Source: Tardiphaga alba
GTDB taxonomy: Bacteria; Pseudomonadota; Alphaproteobacteria; Rhizobiales; Xanthobacteraceae
DNA: 64,000 bases
Assembly: GCF_018279705.1 (NCBI RefSeq)
Contig: NZ_CP036498.1
Span: forward strand, 4,233,001-4,297,000
Reading direction: 5' to 3'
How positions within the stretch are numbered: position 1 is the stretch's first letter; each line of letters opens with the position of its first letter. The translations under genes and the position numbers were made by a program. The notes beneath the pieces were generated by a model. The model did no database searches. It was given only the letters and a program-made list of their open reading frames with translations, and was not told the DNA's origin. Shown piece by piece: positions 30,710 through 39,702 of the stretch.

Positions 30710-31693
30710 ATGCCCGCGCCCATTCATGTCTTCGATCCGCCCTTCAACATCCTGCGCGCCAGCCATGTGGTGCTGGATGTCACCGATCTCGCAGCAAGCC
30801 GTAAATTCTATGAAGATATTGTCGGGCTTCATGTGGAGGACGCCGACAGCGACACCGTCTATCTGCGCGCGGTCGAGGAGCATCAGCATCACTCGCTGGT
30901 GCTGCGCAAGGCTGCGATCGCCGGATGCCACCGCCTTGGTTTTCGCGTGGCCAGCGAGGATGACCTCGACAAGGCCGGCGCCTTCTTTGCTGCCAATGGC
31001 ATCACCTATTCTTTCGTCGCGCGCCCGTTCCAGGGCCGCACGCTGCAGGCCACCGATCCGTTCGGCTTCCAGCTTGAACTCTGCGCTTCCATGGAGAAGC
31101 GCCCGCATCTGCTGCGGCGCTTCGATCTCTACAAGGGATGCCATCCGCAGCGGCTCGATCACTTCAACGTCTTCGCCGCCGAATTGCAGGACACCATCGA
31201 CTTCTATGCCCGGCTCGGCTTTCGGCTGACCGAATATGCCGAGGAAGATGGTGACGCCGGCCGCATTGCCGCCGCCTGGATGCATCGCAAGGGCAATGTC
31301 CACGATCTCGCTTTCACCAATGGCAAGGGACCGCGCCTGCATCATTTCGCCTATTGGGTACCGACGGCGATGAACATCGTGCATCTCTGCGACGTCATGG
31401 CCTCAAGCGGTTATCTCGCCAATCTCGAACGCGGCCCCGGACGACACGGCATTTCCAACGCGTTCTTTCTCTATGTGCGCGATCCCGACGGACATCGCCT
31501 CGAACTCTACACCTGCGACTACCAGACCATGGACAGCGACCACGAACCGCTGCGCTGGTCGCTGAAGGACCCGCGCCGGCAAACGCTCTGGGGCGCGCCG
31601 GCACCGCGCTCATGGTTCGAACAGGGCTCGGCGTTCAATGAGCAGGCGGTGCGGGAGCCGCTGTTCGTGGCGGATGTGACGATTGCGGACTGA
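30710..31693 (+). CDS. hpaD: Homoprotocatechuate 2,3-dioxygenase (extradiol)
   Basis: A 327-residue extradiol dioxygenase made of two-domain vicinal-oxygen-chelate modules. The metal ligands fit the Brevibacterium-type enzyme: His151 (DHFNVF), His211 or 212 (LHHFAY) and Glu265 (GHRLELY). It opens the ring of 3,4-dihydroxyphenylacetate next to the hydroxyls. This is the VOC-type HpaD, not the E. coli LigB-type one. ATG 30710 follows a family B repeat that separates it from hpaE. Confidence 0.92.
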   Translation: MPAPIHVFDPPFNILRASHVVLDVTDLAASRKFYEDIVGLHVEDADSDTVYLRAVEEHQHHSLVLRKAAIAGCHRLGFRVASEDDLDKAGAFFAANGITYSFVARPFQGRTLQATDPFGFQLELCASMEKRPHLLRRFDLYKGCHPQRLDHFNVFAAELQDTIDFYARLGFRLTEYAEEDGDAGRIAAAWMHRKGNVHDLAFTNGKGPRLHHFAYWVPTAMNIVHLCDVMASSGYLANLERGPGRHGISNAFFLYVRDPDGHRLELYTCDYQTMDSDHEPLRWSLKDPRRQTLWGAPAPRSWFEQGSAFNEQAVREPLFVADVTIAD

Positions 31694-31719
31694 TGGGATG
31701 GGCACCAGGCCAGTGGCAT

Positions 31720-31896
31720 CCCTCCCCCAAGCACGGCAAAGCCGTGCGCAGTGGGGAGGGTGGCGCGTAGCGCCGGGTGGGGTCTATCCCCACGTGACAT
31801 CAGCGTTTGCGGAAACACCCCACCCGTCTCGATGCTCGCTGGACGCTCGCATCGATCCACCCTCCCCACTGCGCCGCTGCGCGGCTTGGGGAGGGA
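31720..31896. repeat. Family E intergenic repeat
   Basis: CCCTCCCCCAAGCACGGC at the left and GCGCGGCTTGGGGAGGGA at the right, with inner GGGGAGGGTGGCGC and CCACCCTCCCCAC arms. It separates hpaD from the FAH-family gene. Confidence 0.85.
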
Positions 31897-31932
31897 CAAG
31901 CAAAGCGTCATTGCAGTGATGGAGAATGATCG

Positions 31933-32796
31933 ATGACCGCCCGCCTCGCCACCTTCACCATCAACGGCGCCCTGAAATACGGCGCCGTCACCGATGATGG
32001 CATCGTCGATCTCTCCGCACGCTATGGCGGCGACTATCCGACGCTGCGCGAGGCGATCGAACATCAAGCTCTGCAGCGCCTGATCGATGCGGCCGCCAAC
32101 CAGCCGGCGGATTTCGCACTGAACGATGTCGCCCTGCAGCCGCCGATCCCGGCGCCGGAAAAGATCATCTGCATCGGCGTGAACTATCCGGATCGCAATG
32201 CCGAATACAAGGATGGTCAGGACGCACCGAAATTCCCGTCGATGTTCATGCGCACACCGCGTTCCTTTGTCGGCGACGGCATGCCGCTGGTGCGCCCGAA
32301 GGCCTCAAAGCAGCTCGATTATGAAGGCGAAGTGGTGCTGGTGATCGGCAAGGCCGGCCGACATATCACTGAGCGCGATGCGCTGGATCATATCGCGGCG
32401 CTGACGCTGTGCAATGAGGGCACGATCCGCGACTGGGTGCGGCATGCCAAGTTCAACGTGACGCAGGGCAAGAATTTCGACTCCACCGGCAGCCTCGGCC
32501 CGTGGATCGTGCCTTATGCCGACGAGAGCCAGATCGCCGATATCCGCCTCACCACGCATGTGAATGGCGAATTGCGACAGGACGATCGCACCTCGCGGCT
32601 GATGTTCGGCTTTCGTTATCTGCTGAGCTATATCTCGACCTTCACGACGCTGGTGCCGGGCGACGTCATCGTCACGGGCACGCCGACCGGTGCCGGTGCG
32701 CGCTTCGATCCACCGCGCTATCTTGTGCCCGGCGATGTGATCGAGATCAAAGCGGACGGCATCGGCACGTTGCGCAATGGCGTGGTGGATGAATGA
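31933..32796 (+). CDS. Fumarylacetoacetate-hydrolase-family enzyme (possible HpaG-type)
   Basis: A 287-residue FAH-fold protein. The N-terminal domain (ATFTINGALKYGAVTDDG) precedes the catalytic part with KIICIGVNYPDRNAEY, metal-binding LDYEGEVVLVIGK and VTQGKNFDSTGSLGPWI, ending GDVIVTGTPTGAGARF. In the hpa pathway HpaG decarboxylates and isomerises the linear intermediate; E. coli HpaG is a two-domain fusion and this is a single unit, so the assignment is likely but not certain. GGAGA precedes ATG 31933. Confidence 0.82.
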   Translation: MTARLATFTINGALKYGAVTDDGIVDLSARYGGDYPTLREAIEHQALQRLIDAAANQPADFALNDVALQPPIPAPEKIICIGVNYPDRNAEYKDGQDAPKFPSMFMRTPRSFVGDGMPLVRPKASKQLDYEGEVVLVIGKAGRHITERDALDHIAALTLCNEGTIRDWVRHAKFNVTQGKNFDSTGSLGPWIVPYADESQIADIRLTTHVNGELRQDDRTSRLMFGFRYLLSYISTFTTLVPGDVIVTGTPTGAGARFDPPRYLVPGDVIEIKADGIGTLRNGVVDE

Positions 32797-32820
32797 TCAT
32801 TTACCGCAAGCGCAGGTGCG

Positions 32821-32936
32821 CCCCCTCTCCCCGCCGGGGAGAGGGTTGGGGTGAGGGGGCGCCGCAAGCGACGTCATTTGTGAAAGCCCCTCACCCGCCG
32901 CGAAGACGCGGCGACCTCTCCCCGGTGGGGAGAGGT
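32821..32936. repeat. Family F intergenic repeat
   Basis: CCCCCTCTCCCCGCCGGGGA at the left and ACCTCTCCCCGGTGGGGAGAG at the right (shown without its last base elsewhere), with GAGGGGGCGCCGCAAGCGACG inside. A close copy is at 39574-39690. It lies between the FAH and ThDP genes. Confidence 0.85.
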
Positions 32937-32961
32937 GAAGCAAGAGACGCAGGAAATCATC

Positions 32962-34587
32962 ATGACTCAACAAACAGGCGGCGAAGCCATTGTCAGCGGG
33001 CTTAGGGCTCACGGGATCGACACCGTGTTCGGCCTGCCCGGTGCACAGGTCTATGGGCTGTTCGATGCCTTCCATCAGGCCAAGCTGAATGTGATCGGCG
33101 CGCGGCATGAGCAGGCTTGCGGCTATATGGCCTTCGGCTATGCGCGCGCTTCGGGCAAGCCCGGCGTGTTCAGCGTGGTGCCCGGCCCCGGCATCCTCAA
33201 TGCCAGTGCTGCGATGCTGACGGCCTTCGGCTGCAACGAGCCGGTGATGTGCCTCACCGGGCAGGTGCCATCAGATTATCTCGGCCGTGGCCGCGGCCAT
33301 CTGCATGAGATGCCGGACCAGCTCACGACGCTGCGCTCATTCGTCAAATGGGCCGAGCGGATCGAATATCCCGCGGATGCGCCGACCAAAGTCGCGCGCG
33401 GATTTCAGGAGATGATGTCCGGCCGCCGCGGCCCCGTGGCGCTGGAAATGCCGTGGGATGTGTTCACGCAGAAGGCCGAGACGGCCGACGCGGCCACGCT
33501 CGCGCCGTTCAAGGCACCCGCGCCCGATCCCGATCGGATCAAGGCGGCGGCGGCGCTGATCAAGGCGGCGAAGGCGCCGATGATCTTTGTCGGCGCGGGC
33601 GCGATGGATGCCGGCGCAGAAATCCTTGAACTCGCCGAGATGATCGATGCACCCGTGGTCGCATTCCGCTCCGGCCGCGGCATTGTCAGCAATGCGCATG
33701 AGCTCGGCCTGACCATGGCGGCTGCGTATAATCTATGGCCGCAGACCGACCTCATGATCGGCATCGGCTCGCGGATGGAATTGCCGGCCACGTTCCGCTG
33801 GCCGTTCAGGCCGGACGGGCTGAAGTCTGTTCGCATCGATATCGATCCCGTCGAATTCCGGCGCCTCGCCGTCGATGCGCCTGTGATTGCCGATGCCGCC
33901 GAAGGCACGCGCGCGCTGGCTGCTGCGGTGAGCAAGCTGGGCTATACGAAGACATCCGGCCGCCGCGATGCGATCCGCGCGGCATCGGCCAAGGCAGCGA
34001 AGGATATCCAGGTGGTCCAGCCGCAGATGGACTATCTCGCCATCCTGCGCGACGTGCTGCCGGACAATGCCATCGTCACCGACGAGCTGTCGCAGGTCGG
34101 CTTCACCTCCTGGTACGGCTTCCCCGTCTATCAGCCGCGCACCTTCATCACCTCGGGCTATCAGGGCACGCTCGGCTCCGGCTTTCCCACAGCACTCGGC
34201 GCCAAGGTCGCGCATCCGGACCGGCCGGTGGTGGCGATCACCGGCGATGGCGGTTTTATGTTCGCCGTGCAGGAGCTGGCGACGGCGGTGCAGTTCAAGA
34301 TCGGCGTTGTCGTGCTGGTGTTCGACAACAACGCCTATGGCAATGTGCGCCGCGACCAGCTCAATGTGTTCGACGGCCGCGTGGTGGCCGCGGATCTGGT
34401 CAATCCGGATTTCGTGAAGCTCGCGGAGTCGTTCGGCGTGGGCGCTGCGCGAGTGAAGTCACCGGCGGAGTTCAAGCCCGCGCTGGAAAAGGCGCTGGCG
34501 GATGGCGGGCCGTATCTCATCGCGGTGGATGTGCCGCGGGACTCCGAAGTGAGCCCATGGGCGTTCATTCATCCGAAGAAGGTGTAG
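32962..34587 (+). CDS. Thiamine diphosphate-dependent enzyme (acetolactate synthase-like)
   Basis: A 541-residue ThDP enzyme with the three-domain layout. The catalytic Glu lies in GARHEQACGYMAFGYAR (about residue 50), VVPGPGILNA follows, the middle domain contains PMIFVGAGAMDAGAE, and the C-terminal ThDP-binding motif is GDGGFMFAVQELATAVQ to FDNNAYGN. The family includes acetolactate synthase, benzoylformate and phenylpyruvate decarboxylases. No small regulatory subunit is nearby, so biosynthetic ALS is unlikely. The link to hpa genes suggests a 2-keto acid decarboxylase for aromatics, but this is inference. Confidence 0.8.
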   Translation: MTQQTGGEAIVSGLRAHGIDTVFGLPGAQVYGLFDAFHQAKLNVIGARHEQACGYMAFGYARASGKPGVFSVVPGPGILNASAAMLTAFGCNEPVMCLTGQVPSDYLGRGRGHLHEMPDQLTTLRSFVKWAERIEYPADAPTKVARGFQEMMSGRRGPVALEMPWDVFTQKAETADAATLAPFKAPAPDPDRIKAAAALIKAAKAPMIFVGAGAMDAGAEILELAEMIDAPVVAFRSGRGIVSNAHELGLTMAAAYNLWPQTDLMIGIGSRMELPATFRWPFRPDGLKSVRIDIDPVEFRRLAVDAPVIADAAEGTRALAAAVSKLGYTKTSGRRDAIRAASAKAAKDIQVVQPQMDYLAILRDVLPDNAIVTDELSQVGFTSWYGFPVYQPRTFITSGYQGTLGSGFPTALGAKVAHPDRPVVAITGDGGFMFAVQELATAVQFKIGVVVLVFDNNAYGNVRRDQLNVFDGRVVAADLVNPDFVKLAESFGVGAARVKSPAEFKPALEKALADGGPYLIAVDVPRDSEVSPWAFIHPKKV

Positions 34588-34594
34588 CCTTCGC

Positions 34595-34679
34595 CGTCAT
34601 TGCGAGCGAAGCGAAGCAATCCAGGAACCAAGTGAAGAAAGAACTGGATTGCTTCGTCGCTCCGCTCCTCGCAATGACG
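34595..34679. repeat. Family B intergenic palindromic repeat
   Basis: CGTCATTGCGAGCGAAGCG ... CGCTCCTCGCAATGACG. It lies between convergent genes (ThDP enzyme and binding protein), five bases from the second stop, and is probably a shared transcript end. Confidence 0.9.
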
Positions 34680-34683
34680 TCTC

Positions 34684-35898
34684 CTACTTCACCGGCGGAT
34701 CGAGCTGGGTGCAGCCGCCTTCGCTGATCGGGCGCATGATATCAGCGGCTTTCACCTTGCCCTTGATCTTGAGCAGGTCCCACTCGCCCTTCACTTCCGA
34801 CGGCTTCTTCACTTCCGCCAGCAGCATGTCGTTCATCAGGCGGCCGTCCTCACGCAGCTTGGCGCCGGGCGCGAAGAAATCGTCCACCGGCATTTCCTTC
34901 ATCTTGCGCATCACCGTGAGGCCGTCATTGTCGCCCGCGGCTTCGGCGGCGCGGAGATAGTGCTTCACGGCGCTATAGACGCCGGCCTGCGCATGCGTGG
35001 GCATCTTGCCGTGCTTGGCCATGAAGCGCTTTCCGAAGTCGCGGCTCGCATCGTCATTGTCCCAGTAATAGCCTTCGAGATACTGCACGCCCTGGGTCGC
35101 CTCCGAGCCCAGCGCCTTCACCGAAGTGAGATAGAAGATCAAAACGGCCAGCTTCTGCTTGCCTTCGCCGATCTGGAATTCGCGCGCCTGCTTGATATTG
35201 GTGACGGTGTCGCCCGACGCATTGGCCAATGCGATGACCTTGGCGCCGGAGCCTTGCGCCTGCAGCAGGAAGGATGAGAAATCCATGGTGCCGACCGGGT
35301 GCTTCACCGAACCCAGCACCTTGCCGCCGGCGCCTTCCACGACCTTGGCGACTTCCGCCTGCATGGCGATGCCGAAGGCGTAGTCCGCCGTGATGAAGAA
35401 CCAGGTATCGCCGCCATCCTTCACCACCGCCTTGGCGATGCCTTGCGCGAGCGAATACGTATCGTAAAGCCACATGGCAGCCGTGGGCGCGCATTGCTTG
35501 CCGAACACATCGGCCGTGGCGGAGCCCACATGCACCAGGACCTTGCCGCGCTCGCGGGCGAGATTCTGCACACCGAGCGAAATGGCGGAATTGCCGATGT
35601 CGAAGATCGCATCCACCTTCTGCTGGTCATAGAGATCGCGCGCCAGCGAGATCCCGATATCGGTCTTGTTCTGGTGATCGGGCCCGAGCAGTTTCACCGG
35701 CTGGCCGCGCACCTTGCCGCCGACATCGTCGATGGCGAGCTGTGCTGCGACCACGCTGCCGGTGCCGCCGGCATCGGAGAACACGGAGCTCTTGTCGTTC
35801 AGCACGGCGATGGAGAGTGGTTTGGTGATCGGCTCGGCAAGTGCGGAGCCATTGAGGCATGCGAAAAGAGCGGCAGCCAGGATGCCCGTTCGGGTCAT
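34684..35898 (-). CDS. HAAT-type ABC transporter substrate-binding protein
   Basis: A 404-residue type I periplasmic binding protein. It has a Sec signal (GILAAALFACLNGSALAEP), then LSIAVLNDKSSVFSDAGGTGSVVAAQLAIDD, KLLGPDHQNKTDIG and TWFFITADYAFG. This subgroup (with SSVFSD..G) is common in Bradyrhizobium near aromatic or hydroxy-acid catabolism. No permease genes are adjacent, so it is an orphan receptor or serves the Liv system at 23.1-26.5 kb. Confidence 0.88.
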   Translation of the reverse strand: MTRTGILAAALFACLNGSALAEPITKPLSIAVLNDKSSVFSDAGGTGSVVAAQLAIDDVGGKVRGQPVKLLGPDHQNKTDIGISLARDLYDQQKVDAIFDIGNSAISLGVQNLARERGKVLVHVGSATADVFGKQCAPTAAMWLYDTYSLAQGIAKAVVKDGGDTWFFITADYAFGIAMQAEVAKVVEGAGGKVLGSVKHPVGTMDFSSFLLQAQGSGAKVIALANASGDTVTNIKQAREFQIGEGKQKLAVLIFYLTSVKALGSEATQGVQYLEGYYWDNDDASRDFGKRFMAKHGKMPTHAQAGVYSAVKHYLRAAEAAGDNDGLTVMRKMKEMPVDDFFAPGAKLREDGRLMNDMLLAEVKKPSEVKGEWDLLKIKGKVKAADIMRPISEGGCTQLDPPVK

Positions 35899-35979
35899 TG
35901 GTCGTTTCCTCAGTCTGGTTGTTATTGAGGAAAGCGTAACATGGCGGATGGCCTTGGCCAGCAGATTTTAATCGCGCGA

Positions 35980-37200
35980 TTAAACCGAATTCCGGCGTGC
36001 GAACAACATCAGCAATATGGCACCGGCGATCCCCCAGCAGATCACCGGCAGCCATCCGAGCAGCAGCGCATAATCGGGCATGCCGGGCAGACCGCCGGCG
36101 ATTGCGCCCATGCGCGCGAAGGTCGCCAGCGCGAGCGCCGAGAACACGAGACCGACGACCTTGCCTTCGGCACCGGTTTCGCCGATCGCCATCGCCGCCG
36201 TGACGGCACTCATCATCATGCAGCCCCATGCGGCGCCAGCGACGAATTGCGCAGCGACCAGCACATGGAGCGTGGGCGCGAGCTCTGCCGCCACCACGGC
36301 GACGGCACCGACTAGCGCGGCAGCGCCGAGCACCACGATGCCGCCGAACCGCTTGACCACCGTGCTGGCCGGAAACATCGCAATGTTGAAGCCGATCCAG
36401 AACACCGGCAGCAGCCATTGCAGATCCGCCGGCTGCGCGAACCGGCGGAACAACGGCACGCTGTTGATGCTGACATGCAACTGGAAGCCGAGCGCGAGGA
36501 TCACCATGGCAGCGATGAACAGCAGCGGAATGCGGCCGAGCGCCTTGTCCTGCACGGGCAGCGCGGGTGTCGTGCGCGCGCTGACCTGCACCAGACCACG
36601 CTCGACGCGGGACAGCGCCAGCGTCACCAGCAGCAGCGTGACGCCGGCTATGACGAAAGGCACGCGCGGATCGACACCGCGCAGCGACGCCCCCATATAC
36701 GGCGCGACGGCTCCGGCGAGGCCATAACCCAGCATCGCCAGCGCGGCGAGCATCGGCCGCGAAGGACGCGCTGCATATTTCCCGAGCAGCGTCAGCGGCG
36801 GCGCACGCAAGGCCGAAGACGTCACCGACCAGATCACGATCAGCACGATGAGCGCGACCTGCGCCTTCGGCCCGGCGCCAGCCACGAAAGGCAACGCGAC
36901 GAAGCATGCGCACGAGACGGCAGTGATGATGCCGACGATCAGCCCGAGGCGCCCGACCAAGCGCGCGACCTTGTCGGCCATCACGCCCATCAGCGTATCG
37001 GTGATGGTGAAGATCGCCTGATCGAGCATCAGGATATAGATCACCACCACCGGCGCGATACCGACATCGGCAGCGAGCTTCGGCAGATAGATCACATAGG
37101 TGACCCAGCCGAGGGTGAAGACCAGTTGCAGCACGCCAAGCCATGCACCCGCATTCGTGCTGGCCGCACCCGATATTTCGGTTCGTTCCTGTTCGCTCAT
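35980..37200 (-). CDS. MFS transporter
   Basis: A 406-residue protein with about twelve hydrophobic helices. It has an N-terminal GWVTYVIYLPKLAADVGIAP segment and a cytoplasmic loop MGVMADKVARLVGR of the MFS A-type motif. The second half begins near LLFIAAMVILALGFQLHVSINSVPLFRRF. The substrate is unknown. ATG 37200 is at the end of a clear non-coding lead. It lies directly downstream of alkB on the same strand with a 67-bp gap. Confidence 0.82.
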   Translation of the reverse strand: MSEQERTEISGAASTNAGAWLGVLQLVFTLGWVTYVIYLPKLAADVGIAPVVVIYILMLDQAIFTITDTLMGVMADKVARLVGRLGLIVGIITAVSCACFVALPFVAGAGPKAQVALIVLIVIWSVTSSALRAPPLTLLGKYAARPSRPMLAALAMLGYGLAGAVAPYMGASLRGVDPRVPFVIAGVTLLLVTLALSRVERGLVQVSARTTPALPVQDKALGRIPLLFIAAMVILALGFQLHVSINSVPLFRRFAQPADLQWLLPVFWIGFNIAMFPASTVVKRFGGIVVLGAAALVGAVAVVAAELAPTLHVLVAAQFVAGAAWGCMMMSAVTAAMAIGETGAEGKVVGLVFSALALATFARMGAIAGGLPGMPDYALLLGWLPVICWGIAGAILLMLFARRNSV

Positions 37201-37267
37201 GATCCCCTCACCCCGTGCGACCATAGAATGGTCGCGGCGGCGAAGGAAAGCGTTCAAGCCTCGGATA

Positions 37268-37918
37268 TCAACGGGTCTTCCTGAAGGTGAGATTGATGCG
37301 CTGGGCGCCCATCACCGCATGCTCCCCCGCCGGCAGCGGGGCGACGCCGTGATAGGCGAGCCGCGACGGGCCGCCCCAGACGACCACATCGCCATGGGTC
37401 AGGCGATAGCGCCTCTGGGCCACATTGCGCGTGAGGCCACCGAACAGGAATGTGGCGGGCAAACCGAGCGAGACCGAGACGATGGGCGCGCCGAGATCGA
37501 GCTCGTCCTTGTCCTGATGCAGCGAGAGTTTGGCGCCGGGCTTGTAGCGATTGATCAGGCAGGCATCGGGGGTGAAGCCCTTGTAGCCTCCTTCCGCAGC
37601 GGCGCGTGCCGCCAGGCTGCGCAGCGAGGGCGGCATCGAAGGCCAGGTCTGGCCGCTGTCGGGATCGACGGGATCGTAGCGATAGCCGCTGCTATCGGAC
37701 ACCCAGCCGACGCGACCGCAATTCGTCATCGCCACCGACATGGTGTGACCGCCCGGCGTGACCAGATGACGGAACGGCGCGGCCTTGATGATGGCGCGGA
37801 GATCGGCCAGCAGCGCCGCTTCGTCATGGCCGACACAGTTGCGCAACAGCACAGCGCCCTCGCCGAGCTGTTCGCGCGAAGGCTGGGCATCGGTGGTGGC
37901 GGCGAAGAGGTCCGTCAT
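37268..37918 (-). CDS. alkB: DNA oxidative demethylase AlkB
   Basis: A 216-residue 2-oxoglutarate/Fe(II) dioxygenase that removes alkyl groups from 1-methyladenine and 3-methylcytosine. Residues match E. coli AlkB with an offset of three: Fe ligands His134, Asp136 (LHQDKDE) and His190 (AYHGV), 2OG-binding Arg207 and Arg213. The nucleotide-recognition part PDACLINRYKPGAKLS is also conserved. It starts four bases after the stop of a second 2OG oxygenase, so they form an operon. No ada gene or Ada box is visible nearby. Confidence 0.95.
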   Translation of the reverse strand: MTDLFAATTDAQPSREQLGEGAVLLRNCVGHDEAALLADLRAIIKAAPFRHLVTPGGHTMSVAMTNCGRVGWVSDSSGYRYDPVDPDSGQTWPSMPPSLRSLAARAAAEGGYKGFTPDACLINRYKPGAKLSLHQDKDELDLGAPIVSVSLGLPATFLFGGLTRNVAQRRYRLTHGDVVVWGGPSRLAYHGVAPLPAGEHAVMGAQRINLTFRKTR

Positions 37919-37922
37919 TCAA

Positions 37923-38657
37923 CTACTTTGCATCGTGAAAAATCACGCCGAGCGTATGGCGCCGGCCACTCTTAACACGGCTGACGCCGTGGCGCAGGTT
38001 GACGCGATAGGAACCGCGGGCGCCGGCAACCGGGCGATGATGCACGGCGAACACCACCGCATCGCCCTGCTGCAGCGACACCACCTCGGCGCGCGACTGC
38101 ATCCGCGGGCGCTGTTCGGTGAGCACGAATTCGCCGCCGGTGAAATCCCTGCCCGGCTGCGACAGCAGGATCGCGACCTGCAGCGGGAAGACATGCTCGC
38201 CATAGAGATCCTGATGCAGGCAGTTGAAGTCGCCGGCCTCATATTGCAGCAGCAGCGGCGTCGGGCGCGTCTGGCCGGCCTCATGGCAGCGCTTGAGGAA
38301 GGCGGCGTGGTCGCCGGGAAAGCTGACATCGATGCCCATGGTCGCGTTCCAGCGATTGGCGATGGCGCTGAGGGGGCCATAGAGCGCCGGCCGCAGCACC
38401 GCGATGGGATCGGGCAGCGGATAGTTGAAATACTTGTACTCACCGCGACCAAAGCCATGCCGCGCCATCACGATGCGGCTGCGGAAGCTGGTGTCATCGG
38501 GATACAGCGCAGCGAGCACGCGGCATTCGGCGGGACTGAGGAGCTTGTCGAAGACGGCGCAGCCCTGTGCGTCGAGATCGGCACCGATGCGCTGCCAGTC
38601 GATGGCATCGAGGCGCGGATCGGATGCGGGGCGTTTGGCGAGAGTTGCAGATGGCAT
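37923..38657 (-). CDS. 2OG-Fe(II) oxygenase of unknown substrate, operon partner of alkB
   Basis: A 244-residue dioxygenase-fold protein. The Fe site is readable as His148 and Asp150 (NCLHQDLYGEH) with a distal His about residue 206 (FAVHHRP), and RGSYRVNLRHGVSRV supplies a basic 2OG-binding region. TGGEFVLTEQRPRMQSR and HTLGVIFHDA are typical of a family often found near ada/alkB in proteobacteria. The substrate is not known; a role in alkylation damage is inferred only from linkage. The 4-bp spacing to alkB makes co-expression nearly certain. Confidence 0.85.
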   Translation of the reverse strand: MPSATLAKRPASDPRLDAIDWQRIGADLDAQGCAVFDKLLSPAECRVLAALYPDDTSFRSRIVMARHGFGRGEYKYFNYPLPDPIAVLRPALYGPLSAIANRWNATMGIDVSFPGDHAAFLKRCHEAGQTRPTPLLLQYEAGDFNCLHQDLYGEHVFPLQVAILLSQPGRDFTGGEFVLTEQRPRMQSRAEVVSLQQGDAVVFAVHHRPVAGARGSYRVNLRHGVSRVKSGRRHTLGVIFHDAK

Positions 38658-38749
38658 GATGCAGCCGCTCCGGATATGCGCCGATCATCGGCAGTTGGGG
38701 CTGCATTGTGGGGAATGGCGGCGACGGCGCCACCCGATTTCCGGGATTC

Positions 38750-38838
38750 GTAGCCCGGATGGAGCGCAGCGCAATCCGGGGACCGGCGTTTCAACGTGCC
38801 GCCGGTCCCTGCATTTCGCTGCGCTCCATGCAGGCTAC
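38750..38838. repeat. Family A intergenic palindromic repeat
   Basis: GTAGCCCGGATGGAGCGCAG at the left and TGCGCTCCATGCAGGCTAC at the right, an imperfect hairpin. The partner copy is at 12378-12466. It ends eight bases before the DUF2848 gene stop. Confidence 0.88.
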
Positions 38839-38845
38839 AATCGCA

Positions 38846-39532
38846 TTATCCCACCACCGGCAAGGTCTTCACGTCATAGCCGTGGCTGATCTTGCGCTTC
38901 AGCACGGGGTCTTCGATCTCATAGTCGAAGCGGTCGGCCGGGCGGATGCCGCCCTTGGCCGCAAAGGTGCCGCCGAACATGGCGGTGCCGTCGGGTAGCG
39001 TATCGCCGCCAAAACCCTTCTTGATGAGCTCGGCGACCGGCAGCATGCCGCTCAGCGTGCCTTCCTGATACAGCACCTTCTCGCCCTTGATGGTCGCCCA
39101 GGAGCGCAGGATGATCTGGTCCCAATGCGGGAGAAGTTCGGACAGCTCCCACACCACCGGCGCGATGGGCTTGTCGCACATCTGCTTCGACACGGTGATG
39201 TTGTAGGTCTCGACCTGGCGATCGGTGTGATCGGAGCCGACGCCGACATAGACCTTGCCGCCGGAGGCAATCAGGCAGAATTCGACCTCGCCCGACGAAT
39301 TGATGTCGGTGCATTCGATCATGCCATCGGTGGTGAAGCGGCGCGCCGCGCAGCGATAATAGATCGGCGTCGTTGCCGGCGGCGCGATGCCGAGCGCCTG
39401 CAGCTCCTTGATGTGATGATCGCGCGCGACCGGATCGCGGCCGGTCCAGCCGGCGATGACGCCCTGGGTGAGCGTGACGGTGAGCGGGGTCTGCGCGCCC
39501 TTGGCGTCGAGCGTGAGTGCAATGGTGGTCAT
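38846..39532 (-). CDS. DUF2848 family protein
   Basis: A 228-residue cytoplasmic protein with the DUF2848 pattern: VIAGWTGRDPVARDHHIKEL, YYRCAARRFTTDGMIEC, SSGEVEFCLIASGGKVYVGVGSDHTDRQVE and MFGGTFAAKGGIRPADRF. The C-terminal half is faintly like FAH-fold hydrolases. It is the last gene of an amidase/AtuA operon, and DUF2848 genes often lie beside amidases. The function is unknown; a hydrolase of an amide-derived acid is plausible. Confidence 0.85.
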   Translation of the reverse strand: MTTIALTLDAKGAQTPLTVTLTQGVIAGWTGRDPVARDHHIKELQALGIAPPATTPIYYRCAARRFTTDGMIECTDINSSGEVEFCLIASGGKVYVGVGSDHTDRQVETYNITVSKQMCDKPIAPVVWELSELLPHWDQIILRSWATIKGEKVLYQEGTLSGMLPVAELIKKGFGGDTLPDGTAMFGGTFAAKGGIRPADRFDYEIEDPVLKRKISHGYDVKTLPVVG

Positions 39533-39573
39533 AAGTAGTGTCCTCTCGAGAAATCTGGCACCGGCCGTTGTGT

Positions 39574-39690
39574 CCCCTCGCCCCGCTTGCGGGGAGAGGG
39601 TCAGGGAGAGGGGGCGCCGCGAGCGACGTCGCTTGTGGCTCCCCTCTCCCGCCGCGAAGACGCGGCGACCTCTCCCCGGTGGGGAGAGGT
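39574..39690. repeat. Family F intergenic repeat
   Basis: CCCCTCGCCCCGCTTGCGGG at the left and CCTCTCCCCGGTGGGGAGAG at the right, with a GGGGGCGCCGCGAGCGACG block inside. The partner is at 32821-32936. It separates the amidase from the DUF2848 gene. Confidence 0.85.
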
Positions 39691-39702
39691 GAAGAAAGAG
39701 TC

